A program made the translations under genes and the position numbers. The notes below the pieces were generated by a model, which searched no databases, was not told the DNA's origin, and saw nothing but the letters and a program-made list of their open reading frames with translations. This document shows positions 17,861 through 26,718 of a stretch of DNA of 63,709 nucleotides, piece by piece. Origin of the DNA: an uncultured bacterium (GTDB lineage: Bacteria; Bacillota_I; Bacilli_A; RF39; UBA660); contig CASFOW010000074.1 in the NCBI GenBank assembly GCA_949296705.1, positions 1 through 63,709 of the forward strand, in the 5' to 3' direction. The first letter of the stretch is position 1. Each line of letters opens with the position of its first letter.

Positions 17861-18990
17861 TGTAAATAATCCTGTACCCTTTCCAAGTACTCATCTAAAG
17901 CACTCTTAAATTTCTTCTTCACATCATCTGCCCCAGCAAAACGTTCATTCCTTTCACGATTTATTTCTTGGGCAATAATTTCTAACAATTCTTCATCTGT
18001 AATCTTATAACCACTACTTAATAATAGAGAAACAACCCTTCTAATTTCCTCTGTTAGTAAAATCACTGCATATTTTGCCATATTCTTTTTTTGTTCTCTT
18101 TTATAAGAAGTCATAGAATCCATTACAAAATAATCAATCAGAAAAGAATGATCAATAAATCCTCTCAAGATATCACTACTATTCTGATCAGGATTTTCTC
18201 TATCATCTTCCTTCTTTTCTAAATCATAATTATTTAAAAACTCCCATAAAGAAACAGCGATTCTAAAATTAGGATTCTTTAAAATTAAATTAGTCTTCTT
18301 AATTGGTGGTTTAATAAAAGAAACATGCGCCTTATTAAGGGCTTTTATCATCTCACTTTTTTCCCAACTACCTAAATATTCTTTTACACGCTTCAATCTT
18401 AATTTAATTGCTTTTAATTCTTCCTTTAATTCATCATCAATTTTAGAAATAGGTAATGACTCAGAGGTTAATTTCAAAGCAATACTTACCTTTTCATTAG
18501 GGGTAGTAGTAGAAGCAGAATATTCTAATAATTTATTATCTCTTAATTCAAAATTATCTAATAATTTTTCTTTACTCGCTATAAAATTGTCCATATCATG
18601 AACTAAAGTATACAAAAATACATTCTCATAAATATTATAAGTCTCTTCGTTTCTAACGTTTAAAATCTTATTAGGTTCAACATCAGAAGTTTTCTTATCT
18701 ACTTTATTAATATATTCTGTATGCTTAGATAAATTTTTAATACTAGCTACCGTAATATTTTTAGCTCTTTCTACCTTAACTATCTCTTCTTCTCTAATTA
18801 ATGCGATTTTAGGAATTCTAACAATGATATCAATAAATGGGCAAGCTTCTTCGATTTTATCAAGCCAGTCGAAAGACAGTAATTTTCCTGAATAGTCTGA
18901 CTTAAAATATAGATCTGATTCTATTTTTTTTAGAAACATCTGACTTTTTTTCTTACGTTCTTCACTATCCACTGAATTAAAGTCATTCAT
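17857..18990 (-). CDS. DUF2357-like protein paired with a McrB-like ATPase, no nuclease domain seen
   Basis: A 377-residue soluble protein. The central part NVRNEETYNIYENVFLYTLV (residues about 112-131) resembles the DUF2357 signature, where an R-x-x-N-x-E-T-x-x-x-x-E-N pattern precedes a helical bundle. DUF2357 proteins usually accompany McrB-like GTPase/ATPase genes and carry a C-terminal PD-(D/E)XK nuclease. Here I see no PD...ExK pattern and the C-terminus is purely helical and charged. The McrB-like gene ends 17 bases upstream, and sipW overlaps the end by 4 bases. The family assignment is from pattern only; the role as an adaptor or partner of the ATPase is inferred. Confidence 0.6.
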   Translation of the reverse strand: MNDFNSVDSEERKKKSQMFLKKIESDLYFKSDYSGKLLSFDWLDKIEEACPFIDIIVRIPKIALIREEEIVKVERAKNITVASIKNLSKHTEYINKVDKKTSDVEPNKILNVRNEETYNIYENVFLYTLVHDMDNFIASKEKLLDNFELRDNKLLEYSASTTTPNEKVSIALKLTSESLPISKIDDELKEELKAIKLRLKRVKEYLGSWEKSEMIKALNKAHVSFIKPPIKKTNLILKNPNFRIAVSLWEFLNNYDLEKKEDDRENPDQNSSDILRGFIDHSFLIDYFVMDSMTSYKREQKKNMAKYAVILLTEEIRRVVSLLLSSGYKITDEELLEIIAQEINRERNERFAGADDVKKKFKSALDEYLERVQDYLQ

Positions 18991-19007
18991 TGATACACAC
19001 CCCTATT

Positions 19008-20534
19008 CTATATACTCTTTTTAACTGTCTGTAAATAGGCAATACATTCTTTCATTACGCCTTTACCAAAATTCTTATTTAAATAAGCGATAAAAGGATC
19101 AACCTCATCTCTAATAAGAGCAACACTTAACTGATCAAATTTTCTTAGTATCTTCTTAGCAATAAAATAATCAATTGCATCCATTTCACTACCGCCACAA
19201 GCAACATAGACAGGAACAAAAACATTTAACTGTTTCATAATACGATTACCAAAGGCAATTCTAAAATGTTCAATTACATAATTATCAATTGCCGCTACAT
19301 CAGCTAATCCTTTATCTGAAACTGGAAATTTTTCTGTTGCTTCTTTAAATAAAGCTTCTAAGAAACTAGCATTAATATTAACCGATTCTTGTTCACGACA
19401 TTTAAATGGTAAAACTTTCGTATTGATGTCAATAGGAGTTGCACGGTCATATACTTTATCTGTTACCATAAAGGTAGAATCATCATTATTAATTGTACCA
19501 ATATACCATAAATTCTGAGGAAGTTTAATTTTACCATTAATAATCTTTTTCGGATCATTAGGCCAAGCACTAGCTACAAGATCGACGATCCATTCATCAC
19601 GATTAGGCATTTCAAGAATAGAAAGTAAATCCGCAAAATAATATTCAACACGAGCTAAGTTCATTTCATCCAAGATAATGGTATGTACATCATCATCAAA
19701 AGTAGCTTCATAAATCTCGCCTAAGGCTCTGGTTTCATTAAACTTCTTAGTAAACTCATTAAAATATCCCAAGAAATCAGATTTTTCACGCCATGAAGGT
19801 TCAACAGATGCGACACAGGAATCTTTACTAACAAACTTACCCCAAGCATAAGCAAGGGAAGTTTTACCAGTTCCAGATATACCTTGTAATATAATTAATT
19901 TACCACAAGCTAACCCAGCAAAGAAAGGACGTAAAATATCAAAATCATAATATAATTTTAATTGACTAGCTGAAAAACAACGAAAAGCATCGATAAGTTC
20001 TTCCAAAGTAAAGTTATTATCATAACGCTTAATCTTATAGTTAGCATACTTCTCATCCAAAGCTGTCAATTTAGGGAAACGAATACCTTGAATACCAAGA
20101 TCTTCCTCTTCTTCAGAATTATTAGTATTATCTTCTTGTTCCTCTTCAGGATTAATCCCCAATTGCGATACTTTCATTGCCATAATCTCTTCTTTTTCTT
20201 TCATTAATTTTCTAACTTGTTGATTTAAATTACCTATTTCATTTAGCAATTCATCTTTAGTAAAATTACCCTTTACTTTACGAATAATCTTTCTGATTAA
20301 AAAGAAGAATAAAAGTCCAAGTAAAATAATTACAATGGCTATAATAATAACAGTCATTGCCACAAAGAGTTGCTCATTACCATTAAAACTATCTTTATAG
20401 CTTTCAATAACTTTACCATATGATCCAAAGTCAAACATCTGCTTAATGCCATCAATAATGCCCTTGAATATCATAAAACATCCATCAATAAACACTGAAA
20501 TAAATTCGTAAAAAAATCTAAAAAATGTATTCAT
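19008..20534 (-). CDS. Membrane-anchored McrB-like AAA+ ATPase
   Basis: A 508-residue protein. Two N-terminal hydrophobic segments (about residues 8-28 and 57-82) are followed by a coiled-coil (FTKDELLNEIGNLNQQVRKL), an acidic linker and a McrB-type AAA_5 domain. Walker A is LQGISGTGKTSLAY near residue 217, then PSWREKSDFLGYFN. Walker B is IILDEMNLARVEYYFADLLS near 288. Sensor 1 is YIGTINNDDSTF, and DKVYDRATPI follows as in McrB relatives. No DNA-recognition domain is seen. McrB proteins normally power modified-DNA restriction and are cytoplasmic. Membrane anchoring and a setting between two SipW peptidases argue for another task. ATG 20534 lies 2 bases after the upstream stop. Confidence 0.87.
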   Translation of the reverse strand: MNTFFRFFYEFISVFIDGCFMIFKGIIDGIKQMFDFGSYGKVIESYKDSFNGNEQLFVAMTVIIIAIVIILLGLLFFFLIRKIIRKVKGNFTKDELLNEIGNLNQQVRKLMKEKEEIMAMKVSQLGINPEEEQEDNTNNSEEEEDLGIQGIRFPKLTALDEKYANYKIKRYDNNFTLEELIDAFRCFSASQLKLYYDFDILRPFFAGLACGKLIILQGISGTGKTSLAYAWGKFVSKDSCVASVEPSWREKSDFLGYFNEFTKKFNETRALGEIYEATFDDDVHTIILDEMNLARVEYYFADLLSILEMPNRDEWIVDLVASAWPNDPKKIINGKIKLPQNLWYIGTINNDDSTFMVTDKVYDRATPIDINTKVLPFKCREQESVNINASFLEALFKEATEKFPVSDKGLADVAAIDNYVIEHFRIAFGNRIMKQLNVFVPVYVACGGSEMDAIDYFIAKKILRKFDQLSVALIRDEVDPFIAYLNKNFGKGVMKECIAYLQTVKKSI

Positions 20535-20536
20535 AA

Positions 20537-22609
20537 TCAATCACACCAATAACTTCCAATCTTTTCATTAATATTATCTACCATAATTCTATTTTCCAAT
20601 TCTTTAAAAGCAGAAATACCATCCTCCTTATCAATAGAATTCTTATTAACTACAATATACTCCATCATTTGAACAATGGATTCATTAATCACTGAGATAT
20701 CATTATCCTCTAAATCAACCATAAATTTATATCCAGCTTTCATTAGTTTAATAATATTCTTTTTATACTCTGTTAGATAATCATAACGAACTAAAATTAT
20801 TACATTACTTTTAGCATAATCATCTTCAAACAATTTAAATATTTTGATTAATTTATTTACTTTACCATATAAACTTTCTCTTACATATAAAATATACTTC
20901 TTATTAAAATCCCCGGCAAGCATATCTTTTAGTAGTTGTAATAATAGTAAATTAATTTGTACTTCTAATTTATCTTCCGCAATGATTCCATCACTGTAAG
21001 TCTTATCGATAATATAGTCACTATATACTTTACTGAAGGAAACATTATGATCTAAATCTGATGCAAAGACATTCTTCTTAGAAGTCGAGCTATATTTCAA
21101 TACAAACATATTAGTTTCTAACTTTTCCATTATATATTTTAATATTGCTCTATACTTATTCTGAACTCTAATGATTTTATTTACGGTATTATTCAATAAC
21201 TCAGCACTGTAATCAATAGGAGTCATGTACTTCAATATCTTATTCTTATAAAATTCTCTTTTATCCGCAACTGTTGTCATATTTTTGTAAGCGTGTTCCA
21301 AGTAACAAATTAGTTGTAGCATGTTAGAATATTTATCTACTTTTTCTTCGAATTTTTTATCGCTACCTCGATACTTGGCAACTAATTCTTTGGCTTCATT
21401 ACTAATGGCAGTACATAATCTAGTATTGACGTTTCTACCATCATATTCAACATTGACATCACCACAATAATTATAATATTTACCATCTATATAAGCTTCT
21501 ACCAACATCTCTCGAATCGTAGCTTCGTTAATTTTTAACTCATCTTCCTCGTTTAGAATATCTAAAATTTCATTAAGTTCTTCTTCTTTCATGAACATAG
21601 CTTTATCAATAATATTCTTAAACTTTCGACGTTTTTTGTATAATAACTCTAAGTTTTCTTCAACTACATTTTCACTGACTTCTTCATCATCAGTAACATC
21701 TTCTTCGTTGTTTTCAGTATCTATTACGATTGGTTCAACCGTTGAACGATTGAGATTATCTATATCTTCTTTATCTACTTTCACCGTTCTAAAATATAGT
21801 GTCTTATCAAAATCTTCATTCACTTTTAAAGTAGTTTTAGATAAAGATTCATTGTCTACCTTTGGATCAGAAATAGATTCCGGTTTCAAATCCTCACTAG
21901 GATCTTTTTCAACTTCGTCATTTGGACTTAATACTATCTCTGATGTGTTAATTGTCGCTTGAAGTGGAGTAGTTGTTGTTTGAGGAGAAGAGATCTCCTT
22001 CCTTTTTTCAAGCCAATTATTGACCTTATCATATAATGATTTTCCTATATCTTTCCCCTTATCAAGAACAAATTTTACTATTAAATCTATCTTCTTCATA
22101 GAAACACTACCATTCGTATTTTTTTTAAAAACTAAATTTACTATATATAAGGTGATAATTAAAGCGATAAGCACATAAGGATTAAATATTGTTGCTCTAA
22201 ATATACCAAAAGCAGGTAAAATTTTAGTAACTTTTCCGACAATTTGTTCCTTTACAATGGGGTCATCTTTGGAACTATTCGCATCCCCTCGTGTTGTATA
22301 TACATCTCCATAAGCAGAAACAACACGATGAGTAATGTAATTTTCTCCTTCTTTATAAGTAACAATATCCCCTAATTCAATATCATTAGCATACTTTACA
22401 ACAATCCAATCTCCTTTTTCAATAGCTGGGGACATACTTCCTGATTGAACTTCAAATAAAGAATAACCAAAAAAACTAGAACGATCATTGCCTAAAATAT
22501 TAACTTGAACAAAGCCATAAATCGAAATTAATAATACAATACCAAATATAACAATTAACGTATTCATCGCAATATTAAGTATCTTGCCAAGTAACTTTTT
22601 ATTCCTCAC
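20537..22609 (-). CDS. SipW-type signal peptidase fused to a large cytoplasmic domain
   Basis: A 690-residue fusion. Residues 1-165 form a complete SipW-type peptidase: membrane segment 12-34, nucleophile in VQSGSMSPAIEKGD (Ser58), catalytic His in YITHRVVSA (His94), box TRGDANSSKDDP, and a second membrane segment near 143-163. The remaining about 525 residues should lie in the cytoplasm: an acidic Ser/Thr/Pro linker, then an all-helical domain of unknown family. A late stretch (KLMKAGYKFMVDLEDNDIS) faintly recalls EAL-type beta/alpha barrels, but this is weak. GTG 22609 is chosen because GGAAGTG lies 5 bases upstream and a promoter occupies 22647-22675. SipW proteins are usually about 190 residues. 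Confidence 0.85.
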   Translation of the reverse strand: MRNKKLLGKILNIAMNTLIVIFGIVLLISIYGFVQVNILGNDRSSFFGYSLFEVQSGSMSPAIEKGDWIVVKYANDIELGDIVTYKEGENYITHRVVSAYGDVYTTRGDANSSKDDPIVKEQIVGKVTKILPAFGIFRATIFNPYVLIALIITLYIVNLVFKKNTNGSVSMKKIDLIVKFVLDKGKDIGKSLYDKVNNWLEKRKEISSPQTTTTPLQATINTSEIVLSPNDEVEKDPSEDLKPESISDPKVDNESLSKTTLKVNEDFDKTLYFRTVKVDKEDIDNLNRSTVEPIVIDTENNEEDVTDDEEVSENVVEENLELLYKKRRKFKNIIDKAMFMKEEELNEILDILNEEDELKINEATIREMLVEAYIDGKYYNYCGDVNVEYDGRNVNTRLCTAISNEAKELVAKYRGSDKKFEEKVDKYSNMLQLICYLEHAYKNMTTVADKREFYKNKILKYMTPIDYSAELLNNTVNKIIRVQNKYRAILKYIMEKLETNMFVLKYSSTSKKNVFASDLDHNVSFSKVYSDYIIDKTYSDGIIAEDKLEVQINLLLLQLLKDMLAGDFNKKYILYVRESLYGKVNKLIKIFKLFEDDYAKSNVIILVRYDYLTEYKKNIIKLMKAGYKFMVDLEDNDISVINESIVQMMEYIVVNKNSIDKEDGISAFKELENRIMVDNINEKIGSYWCD

Positions 22610-22646
22610 TATATCACTTCCATTAGCTTCCCTACTATACATAATA

Positions 22647-22675
22647 GTATCATACATAGAATTTTTTTTCAACAC
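22647..22675 (-). promoter_or_regulatory. Promoter of the SipW-fusion/McrB unit
   Basis: TTGAAA (22675-22670) and TACTAT (22652-22647) with 17 bases between. It follows the terminator of the upstream unit, so 22609-16071 is a separate transcription unit. Confidence 0.6.
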
Positions 22676-22692
22676 AATTCGACATTATTACC

Positions 22693-22736
22693 AAGAAAAA
22701 AAAAGATACCGAGATTCATCAATATCTCAGTATCTT
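22693..22736 (-). terminator. Strong terminator of the 26445-22762 unit
   Basis: A 13-bp stem, AAGATACTGAGAT with ATCTCGGTATCTT (one G-U-type pair), followed by ten Ts on the minus strand. Confidence 0.92.
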
Positions 22737-22761
22737 AATTTAACTTATATTACTACTTAGA

Positions 22762-24240
22762 TTAACTAACGGTCCAAGTTCCATCACTATATGTTGCGGT
22801 CTTAGAATCTCCACCATCGGTAAATGTAAATTCAGTAGTATAATCTTTTGGAATAATAAATCCTTTATTAGAAGTGTTATATTGAACACCAGCTGCTATA
22901 GCTTCTTCAGATAAAACAACCTCACCTGCTGCTTCATAACTGAAAGTAGTACCAGTTATATCCGTAGAAGGACCATCATATCCACCACCGAAATCAGTTT
23001 CTTCATATCTTTCTTTAGTGAATCCGAAATTAACAGAGATTTGTTTTCCTAATTGAGCGAAATCATAGTTATCAATATCTTGACCTTCAATCCAAATATA
23101 TACTCTAAGTTTAGTAATACTATTTGGTGCTAAAGTCATAAATTGAACTCTATTTTCACCTTTATTATTCTCTTTAATTGAATCTGTGAAGTAAGGGAAG
23201 TCTACAAGTTTAGCACCTGTTCTTACACCTTCTCCATCTTCTTCTTCTAATAAGTAATCACTATAAGTCATCGTGTTTTCTGTATAAGTGTTGTAGTCAC
23301 CATCGTAGATATTAACATTATCAGCTACAACTAAATCTCTACTAATAGCAAACGTTTTATACCCTGTTCCATTAGTAACTTCAGTACAAGTGGTATCCCC
23401 AGTAGAATCATAAGAATCTTTAGAAGTTACATCAGTACCATCATCATTTCTAGGTAAACATGATTTATCATACCAATTAATAGCGTTAGTTACATGATCT
23501 GTATCATTTGGTTCCCAGATTTGAGCATTACGACAAATTCCAGTAACACCATTTTCTTCATCGTCAGCACAAGTAATACCTGTAACAACTGAAGGTTCAA
23601 CAGATCCATCACCAATAACACGTCCTAATTGAACGATACCAACACGAACTGAGTTTTCAATACCAGTATTTTGAACACCACCAGTATCAGAAACTTTAAC
23701 TTCTGAATTATATGTTAAATAAACAGCTTCTTCATTTAAAGGATTATTTTCCTCATAATATGCAGCTCCTGATAAATTCTTGATAAATAAGTCAAAAGCA
23801 ACATATCCTTTACCTTCAAGAAATTCTCCACTTGTATCTTCTGTCTCAGTATAGTTATTAACTCGGCTAGCTAAAAATCTATATCCACCTGGTACAGCAG
23901 TTAAACTAGCTTTTTCATATAATTTCATTCTTGAAGCTTCTGCATCCATATCTCCTACTGAAGACATAGGAATTAAACCATCATCAGCCCAAGTATTGGC
24001 ATTATTTAGATATGCAGTAGCCGTTTTTGGATTTAAACTATAACTCCAATTTTCGCCATCCATAGATAAGAATAAACCTTCAGTAGTAGCAATATCGATA
24101 TCGAACTTATCTACACTAACTGTTTTCATACCGATAAACCAGGCATAAGTCGAAGCAGATAGCAAAATAGCGAACAAGCAACATATCGCAACTAGATTTC
24201 TTATTTTTTTACTTCTTTTAGCGTTGTGTTTCTTTCTCAT
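22762..24240 (-). CDS. TasA-like surface protein A3 (paralogue of 35446-36951)
   Basis: A 492-residue exported protein. After a basic start, a hydrophobic segment ends LSASTYAWFIGMKTVSVDKF (residues about 24-43), the locus-wide signal motif. The body has the conserved blocks LFLSMDGENWSYSL, ARPM-free region ASRMKLYEKASLTAVPGGY, GYVAFDLFIKNLSG, NPLNEEAVYL, IENSVRVGIVQLGRV, IWEPNDTDHVTNAINWY and LAPNSITKLRVYIWIEGQD. Cys residues near IC and KSC of the IWEPNDT block may pair. A short C-terminal domain ending in FTFTDGG repeats follows. AAGGAGG precedes the ATG. It is third in its operon and corresponds to B3 in the other cassette. It is probably a fibre or matrix subunit cut by SipW. Confidence 0.75.
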   Translation of the reverse strand: MRKKHNAKRSKKIRNLVAICCLFAILLSASTYAWFIGMKTVSVDKFDIDIATTEGLFLSMDGENWSYSLNPKTATAYLNNANTWADDGLIPMSSVGDMDAEASRMKLYEKASLTAVPGGYRFLASRVNNYTETEDTSGEFLEGKGYVAFDLFIKNLSGAAYYEENNPLNEEAVYLTYNSEVKVSDTGGVQNTGIENSVRVGIVQLGRVIGDGSVEPSVVTGITCADDEENGVTGICRNAQIWEPNDTDHVTNAINWYDKSCLPRNDDGTDVTSKDSYDSTGDTTCTEVTNGTGYKTFAISRDLVVADNVNIYDGDYNTYTENTMTYSDYLLEEEDGEGVRTGAKLVDFPYFTDSIKENNKGENRVQFMTLAPNSITKLRVYIWIEGQDIDNYDFAQLGKQISVNFGFTKERYEETDFGGGYDGPSTDITGTTFSYEAAGEVVLSEEAIAAGVQYNTSNKGFIIPKDYTTEFTFTDGGDSKTATYSDGTWTVS

Positions 24241-24260
24241 TATTTTCTCCTCCTTCTAAC

Positions 24261-25733
24261 TTATGGTGTGATTTCCCATTTTAAATATTCTGGATCAGTA
24301 TTAGTAGTTTGATCAGCATCAGGATCATTTGTTGTATCTACAGTAGCAGTAGCTGTTTTTGGAGTATCTCCATCAGTAAATGTAAATGTTGTAACGCCTC
24401 TAGCAACAGTAAATGCTCTATCATCATCATTATAACTTACCTTAGATGCGTATTGAGGATCAACAACTACATCTCCAGTAGCTTCATAAGCAACAGTATA
24501 ACTTCTTTGTACATCACTTGGTAATTCTGGATTTCCATCGTAATCGATATCTTCACCAGTAAATCTTTCTTTACTGAATCCGAATGCTACAGAAATTTTC
24601 TTTCCTAATGATGCGAAATCATAGTTATCTACATCTTGTCCTTCAAGCCAAATGTATACTCTAACTTTAGTAATACTATTTGGAGCTAAAGTTAATAAAG
24701 CATCACGTTCAGTACCAGGTTTCATTTTTTCTGTATCTGTAAATGTTTCAACGTGTACTAATTTACCTTTTTGAGCATTAGTTGCGATTGATGCCGTATA
24801 TGAATTGAATTCTGCACCATCATATAAATCAACTTGATCAGTTTCATCGATTACACCACTTACTGCATAAGTTGGATAATCAACACCATCAGTAATTGCA
24901 GTACAAGCTCCACCATAAGAAGCTGCTAAAGTTAAATCAGCACCTGTTCTTTTTTTACAAGATTTTGTATACCAGTTAATGGCATTTTGTACGTGTTTAG
25001 TATCATTTGGTTCCCAAATAGTAGCATCTCTCTTAGAACAAATAGTAGTAACAGCACCAACAGAACTACAATTGATTGCTCTAATAGCTGTATCATCAGT
25101 TGTATCCCCTTTAACACGACCAATTTGAGCGAAAGCAACTCTTACTGAATTTTCAATACCAGAATTTCCTGCTTGAGCTCCAGCATCAGCAACAGTTACT
25201 TCTGATTCAGTAGTTAAATAAATTGCTTCTTCATTTAGAGGATCATACTCAGTATAGTAATGTGAACCAGATAGATTCTTAACGAATAAATCGAAAGCCA
25301 CATATCCTCTTGCTTCAGTAGCACCTTTATTTTCAACTTCACTAGCCATTACACGGTATCCACCAGGTGTAGCAGTGAAACTTCCTTTTTCAAATAATGT
25401 TAATCTTGAACTAGTATCATTAATTTTTCCAACTGAAGACATTGGAACTAATCCACCATCTCCACCCCAACTATTTGTACTTCCAGCACCGACAACTCCT
25501 TCTTCGAGGTGATTTGCTTTATTGATTGTTACAGTATCTGACCATGTTTTACCATCTAGGGATAATGATAAACCATCGATAGCTGCGATTTGAACATCAA
25601 ATGCTTCAACGTTAACTGTTTTCATACCAATAAACCAGGCATAAGTTGAAGCAGAAAGAATAATTGCGCAAAGACCACACGAAACAATTAATCTTTTAAG
25701 ACGACGTTCATGCTTTTTGTTTCTTTTCTTCAT
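24261..25733 (-). CDS. TasA-like surface protein A2 (paralogue of 36980-38404)
   Basis: A 490-residue exported protein. Signal segment LIVSCGLCAIILSASTYAWF is followed by GMKTVNVEAFDVQI. It contains the same blocks as A3: SSVGKINDTSSRLTLFEKGS, PGGYRVMASEVENKGATEARG, EEAIYLTTESEVTV, IWEPNDTKHVQNAINWY, LTLAPNSITKVRVYIWLEGQD and KERFTGEDIDYDGNPELP. The last residues form a separate FTFTDGDTPKTATA-type domain that looks like a small bacterial Ig-like or sortase-free binding module. ATG 25733 has AAGGAG 6 bases upstream, 13 bases after the A1 stop; the frame extends to 25760 into that gene. Its counterpart B2 is clearly homologous along the whole length. Confidence 0.75.
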   Translation of the reverse strand: MKKRNKKHERRLKRLIVSCGLCAIILSASTYAWFIGMKTVNVEAFDVQIAAIDGLSLSLDGKTWSDTVTINKANHLEEGVVGAGSTNSWGGDGGLVPMSSVGKINDTSSRLTLFEKGSFTATPGGYRVMASEVENKGATEARGYVAFDLFVKNLSGSHYYTEYDPLNEEAIYLTTESEVTVADAGAQAGNSGIENSVRVAFAQIGRVKGDTTDDTAIRAINCSSVGAVTTICSKRDATIWEPNDTKHVQNAINWYTKSCKKRTGADLTLAASYGGACTAITDGVDYPTYAVSGVIDETDQVDLYDGAEFNSYTASIATNAQKGKLVHVETFTDTEKMKPGTERDALLTLAPNSITKVRVYIWLEGQDVDNYDFASLGKKISVAFGFSKERFTGEDIDYDGNPELPSDVQRSYTVAYEATGDVVVDPQYASKVSYNDDDRAFTVARGVTTFTFTDGDTPKTATATVDTTNDPDADQTTNTDPEYLKWEITP

Positions 25734-25746
25734 AATACACTCCTTC

Positions 25747-26445
25747 TTAATCCTCCGCACCGTCAGAGCTAAAATTCATATGAGCTTTGAATTCCCCACC
25801 AAGAATATTATCTGTACATTCTAGATCAGTGCCTTCAATCCACATCACTATCGTGTAGCGATTAATACTACCTGGCTGAAAATCAGTAACCTGCTCCTCC
25901 ATCACCAAATTATCCTCTAAAAAAGGTACAGTACCTGTCTCAGCTTCCCCAGTTGCCGATAATTTAGCATAAGTAACAGCTTCTTCATCGTTCTTATAAA
26001 TCCTAATTCTCACAGCTTCGTCAACATTTTTGATAACATCTTCGATTACAACTCTACTAACATAACTAACAGCTTTATCACCAGTATTTTCAATCAAGAA
26101 AGTATAAGCAAGATAATTGTCTCCATTATGCGATCCTAACATAGCGTTCCCTAAGTCATCAGGTAGCCATTTATATGATATGCTATCAAAAGTATCGGGA
26201 GCAGGTGCTAATAACTCCGACCGATATACTTTATACTCAGGATCATCATAAATAATAAGGCCATCATCAAAGTATAAGTTTTTATCTAGTGTTATACTAA
26301 AATTTCCGCGATTATAAATAATACCCATCACAAAATAAAAAATAAGTAAAATTAAAATACCAAGTAGTAAAACTACCACCAGAATTCGACTCATCTTTTT
26401 TTCACGTTTAAGCTTCTCTGCATTTAGTTTAATTCTACCTTTCAT
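25747..26445 (-). CDS. Membrane-anchored TasA-like protein A1 (paralogue of 38419-39114)
   Basis: A 232-residue protein with a strongly basic cytoplasmic start and one membrane segment (about residues 20-42), then an extracytoplasmic domain. It lacks the AWF motif and may stay anchored. The domain starts GIIYNRGNFSITLDKNLYFDDG, includes LAYTFLIENTGDKAVSY and ends WIEGTDLECTDNILGGEF, the WIEGxDxxC motif seen in TasA-like relatives. First gene of its operon, 62 bases after a near-consensus promoter. GGGGT precedes the ATG. Order, length and sequence match B1. A role as base or anchor of the A2/A3 subunits is inferred. Confidence 0.72.
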   Translation of the reverse strand: MKGRIKLNAEKLKREKKMSRILVVVLLLGILILLIFYFVMGIIYNRGNFSITLDKNLYFDDGLIIYDDPEYKVYRSELLAPAPDTFDSISYKWLPDDLGNAMLGSHNGDNYLAYTFLIENTGDKAVSYVSRVVIEDVIKNVDEAVRIRIYKNDEEAVTYAKLSATGEAETGTVPFLEDNLVMEEQVTDFQPGSINRYTIVMWIEGTDLECTDNILGGEFKAHMNFSSDGAED

Positions 26446-26510
26446 ATTAACTTTACCCCGCTATTTTGGTGTACCACTCTACACTACGATATTCTCTATA
26501 ATGCACTTTT

Positions 26511-26539
26511 ATTATAGCAACCGGTATACTAAAAGTCAA
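26511..26539 (-). promoter_or_regulatory. Near-consensus promoter of cassette A
   Basis: TTGACT (26539-26534), 17-base spacer, TATAAT (26516-26511) with an extended TG. The leader shares an ATT-A-AGAGAATA stretch with the cassette B leader at 39174-39201. Confidence 0.88.
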
Positions 26540-26683
26540 TAGGATATGTCGAATGTTGGCAAAACTTGGCGAAATCATACAATGAAGTAGTAAATGTATG
26601 GCATAAATAAAGATTTACTTGACAAAAGTGGACATTCCTTACTAGCAAAGTCATGAATGATTTATTTACTCTCTTAAATGTCG

Positions 26684-26718
26684 ACAAAAAAAGAAGAATT
26701 AAGATAAATCTTCTTCTT
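26684..26718 (-). terminator. Terminator of the 32272-26699 unit
   Basis: AAGAAGAA pairs with TTCTTCTT across the stop codon region of the last gene and is followed by seven Ts on the minus strand. Confidence 0.7.

Noticed and set aside
17857-20534. Calling the McrB-like pair a normal type IV restriction system
   Set aside because: No nuclease motif, no DNA-recognition domain, two membrane segments, and coupling to signal peptidase genes.
21591-21962. A 123-codon plus-strand frame inside the SipW-fusion gene
   Set aside because: It is the shadow of the acidic linker read in reverse, Ser-rich and without a ribosome site.
20537-22609. EAL-domain function for the C-terminal part of the SipW fusion
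   Set aside because: Only one short stretch resembles the fold, and the EAL and other catalytic motifs are absent.
22609-22675. Translation start of the SipW fusion at TTG 22675
   Set aside because: TTG is part of a -35 box, no ribosome site precedes it, and GTG 22609 has a good one.
24309-24524. Plus-strand frame rich in Ile, Ser and Cys
   Set aside because: Antisense shadow of a TasA-like gene with biased composition.
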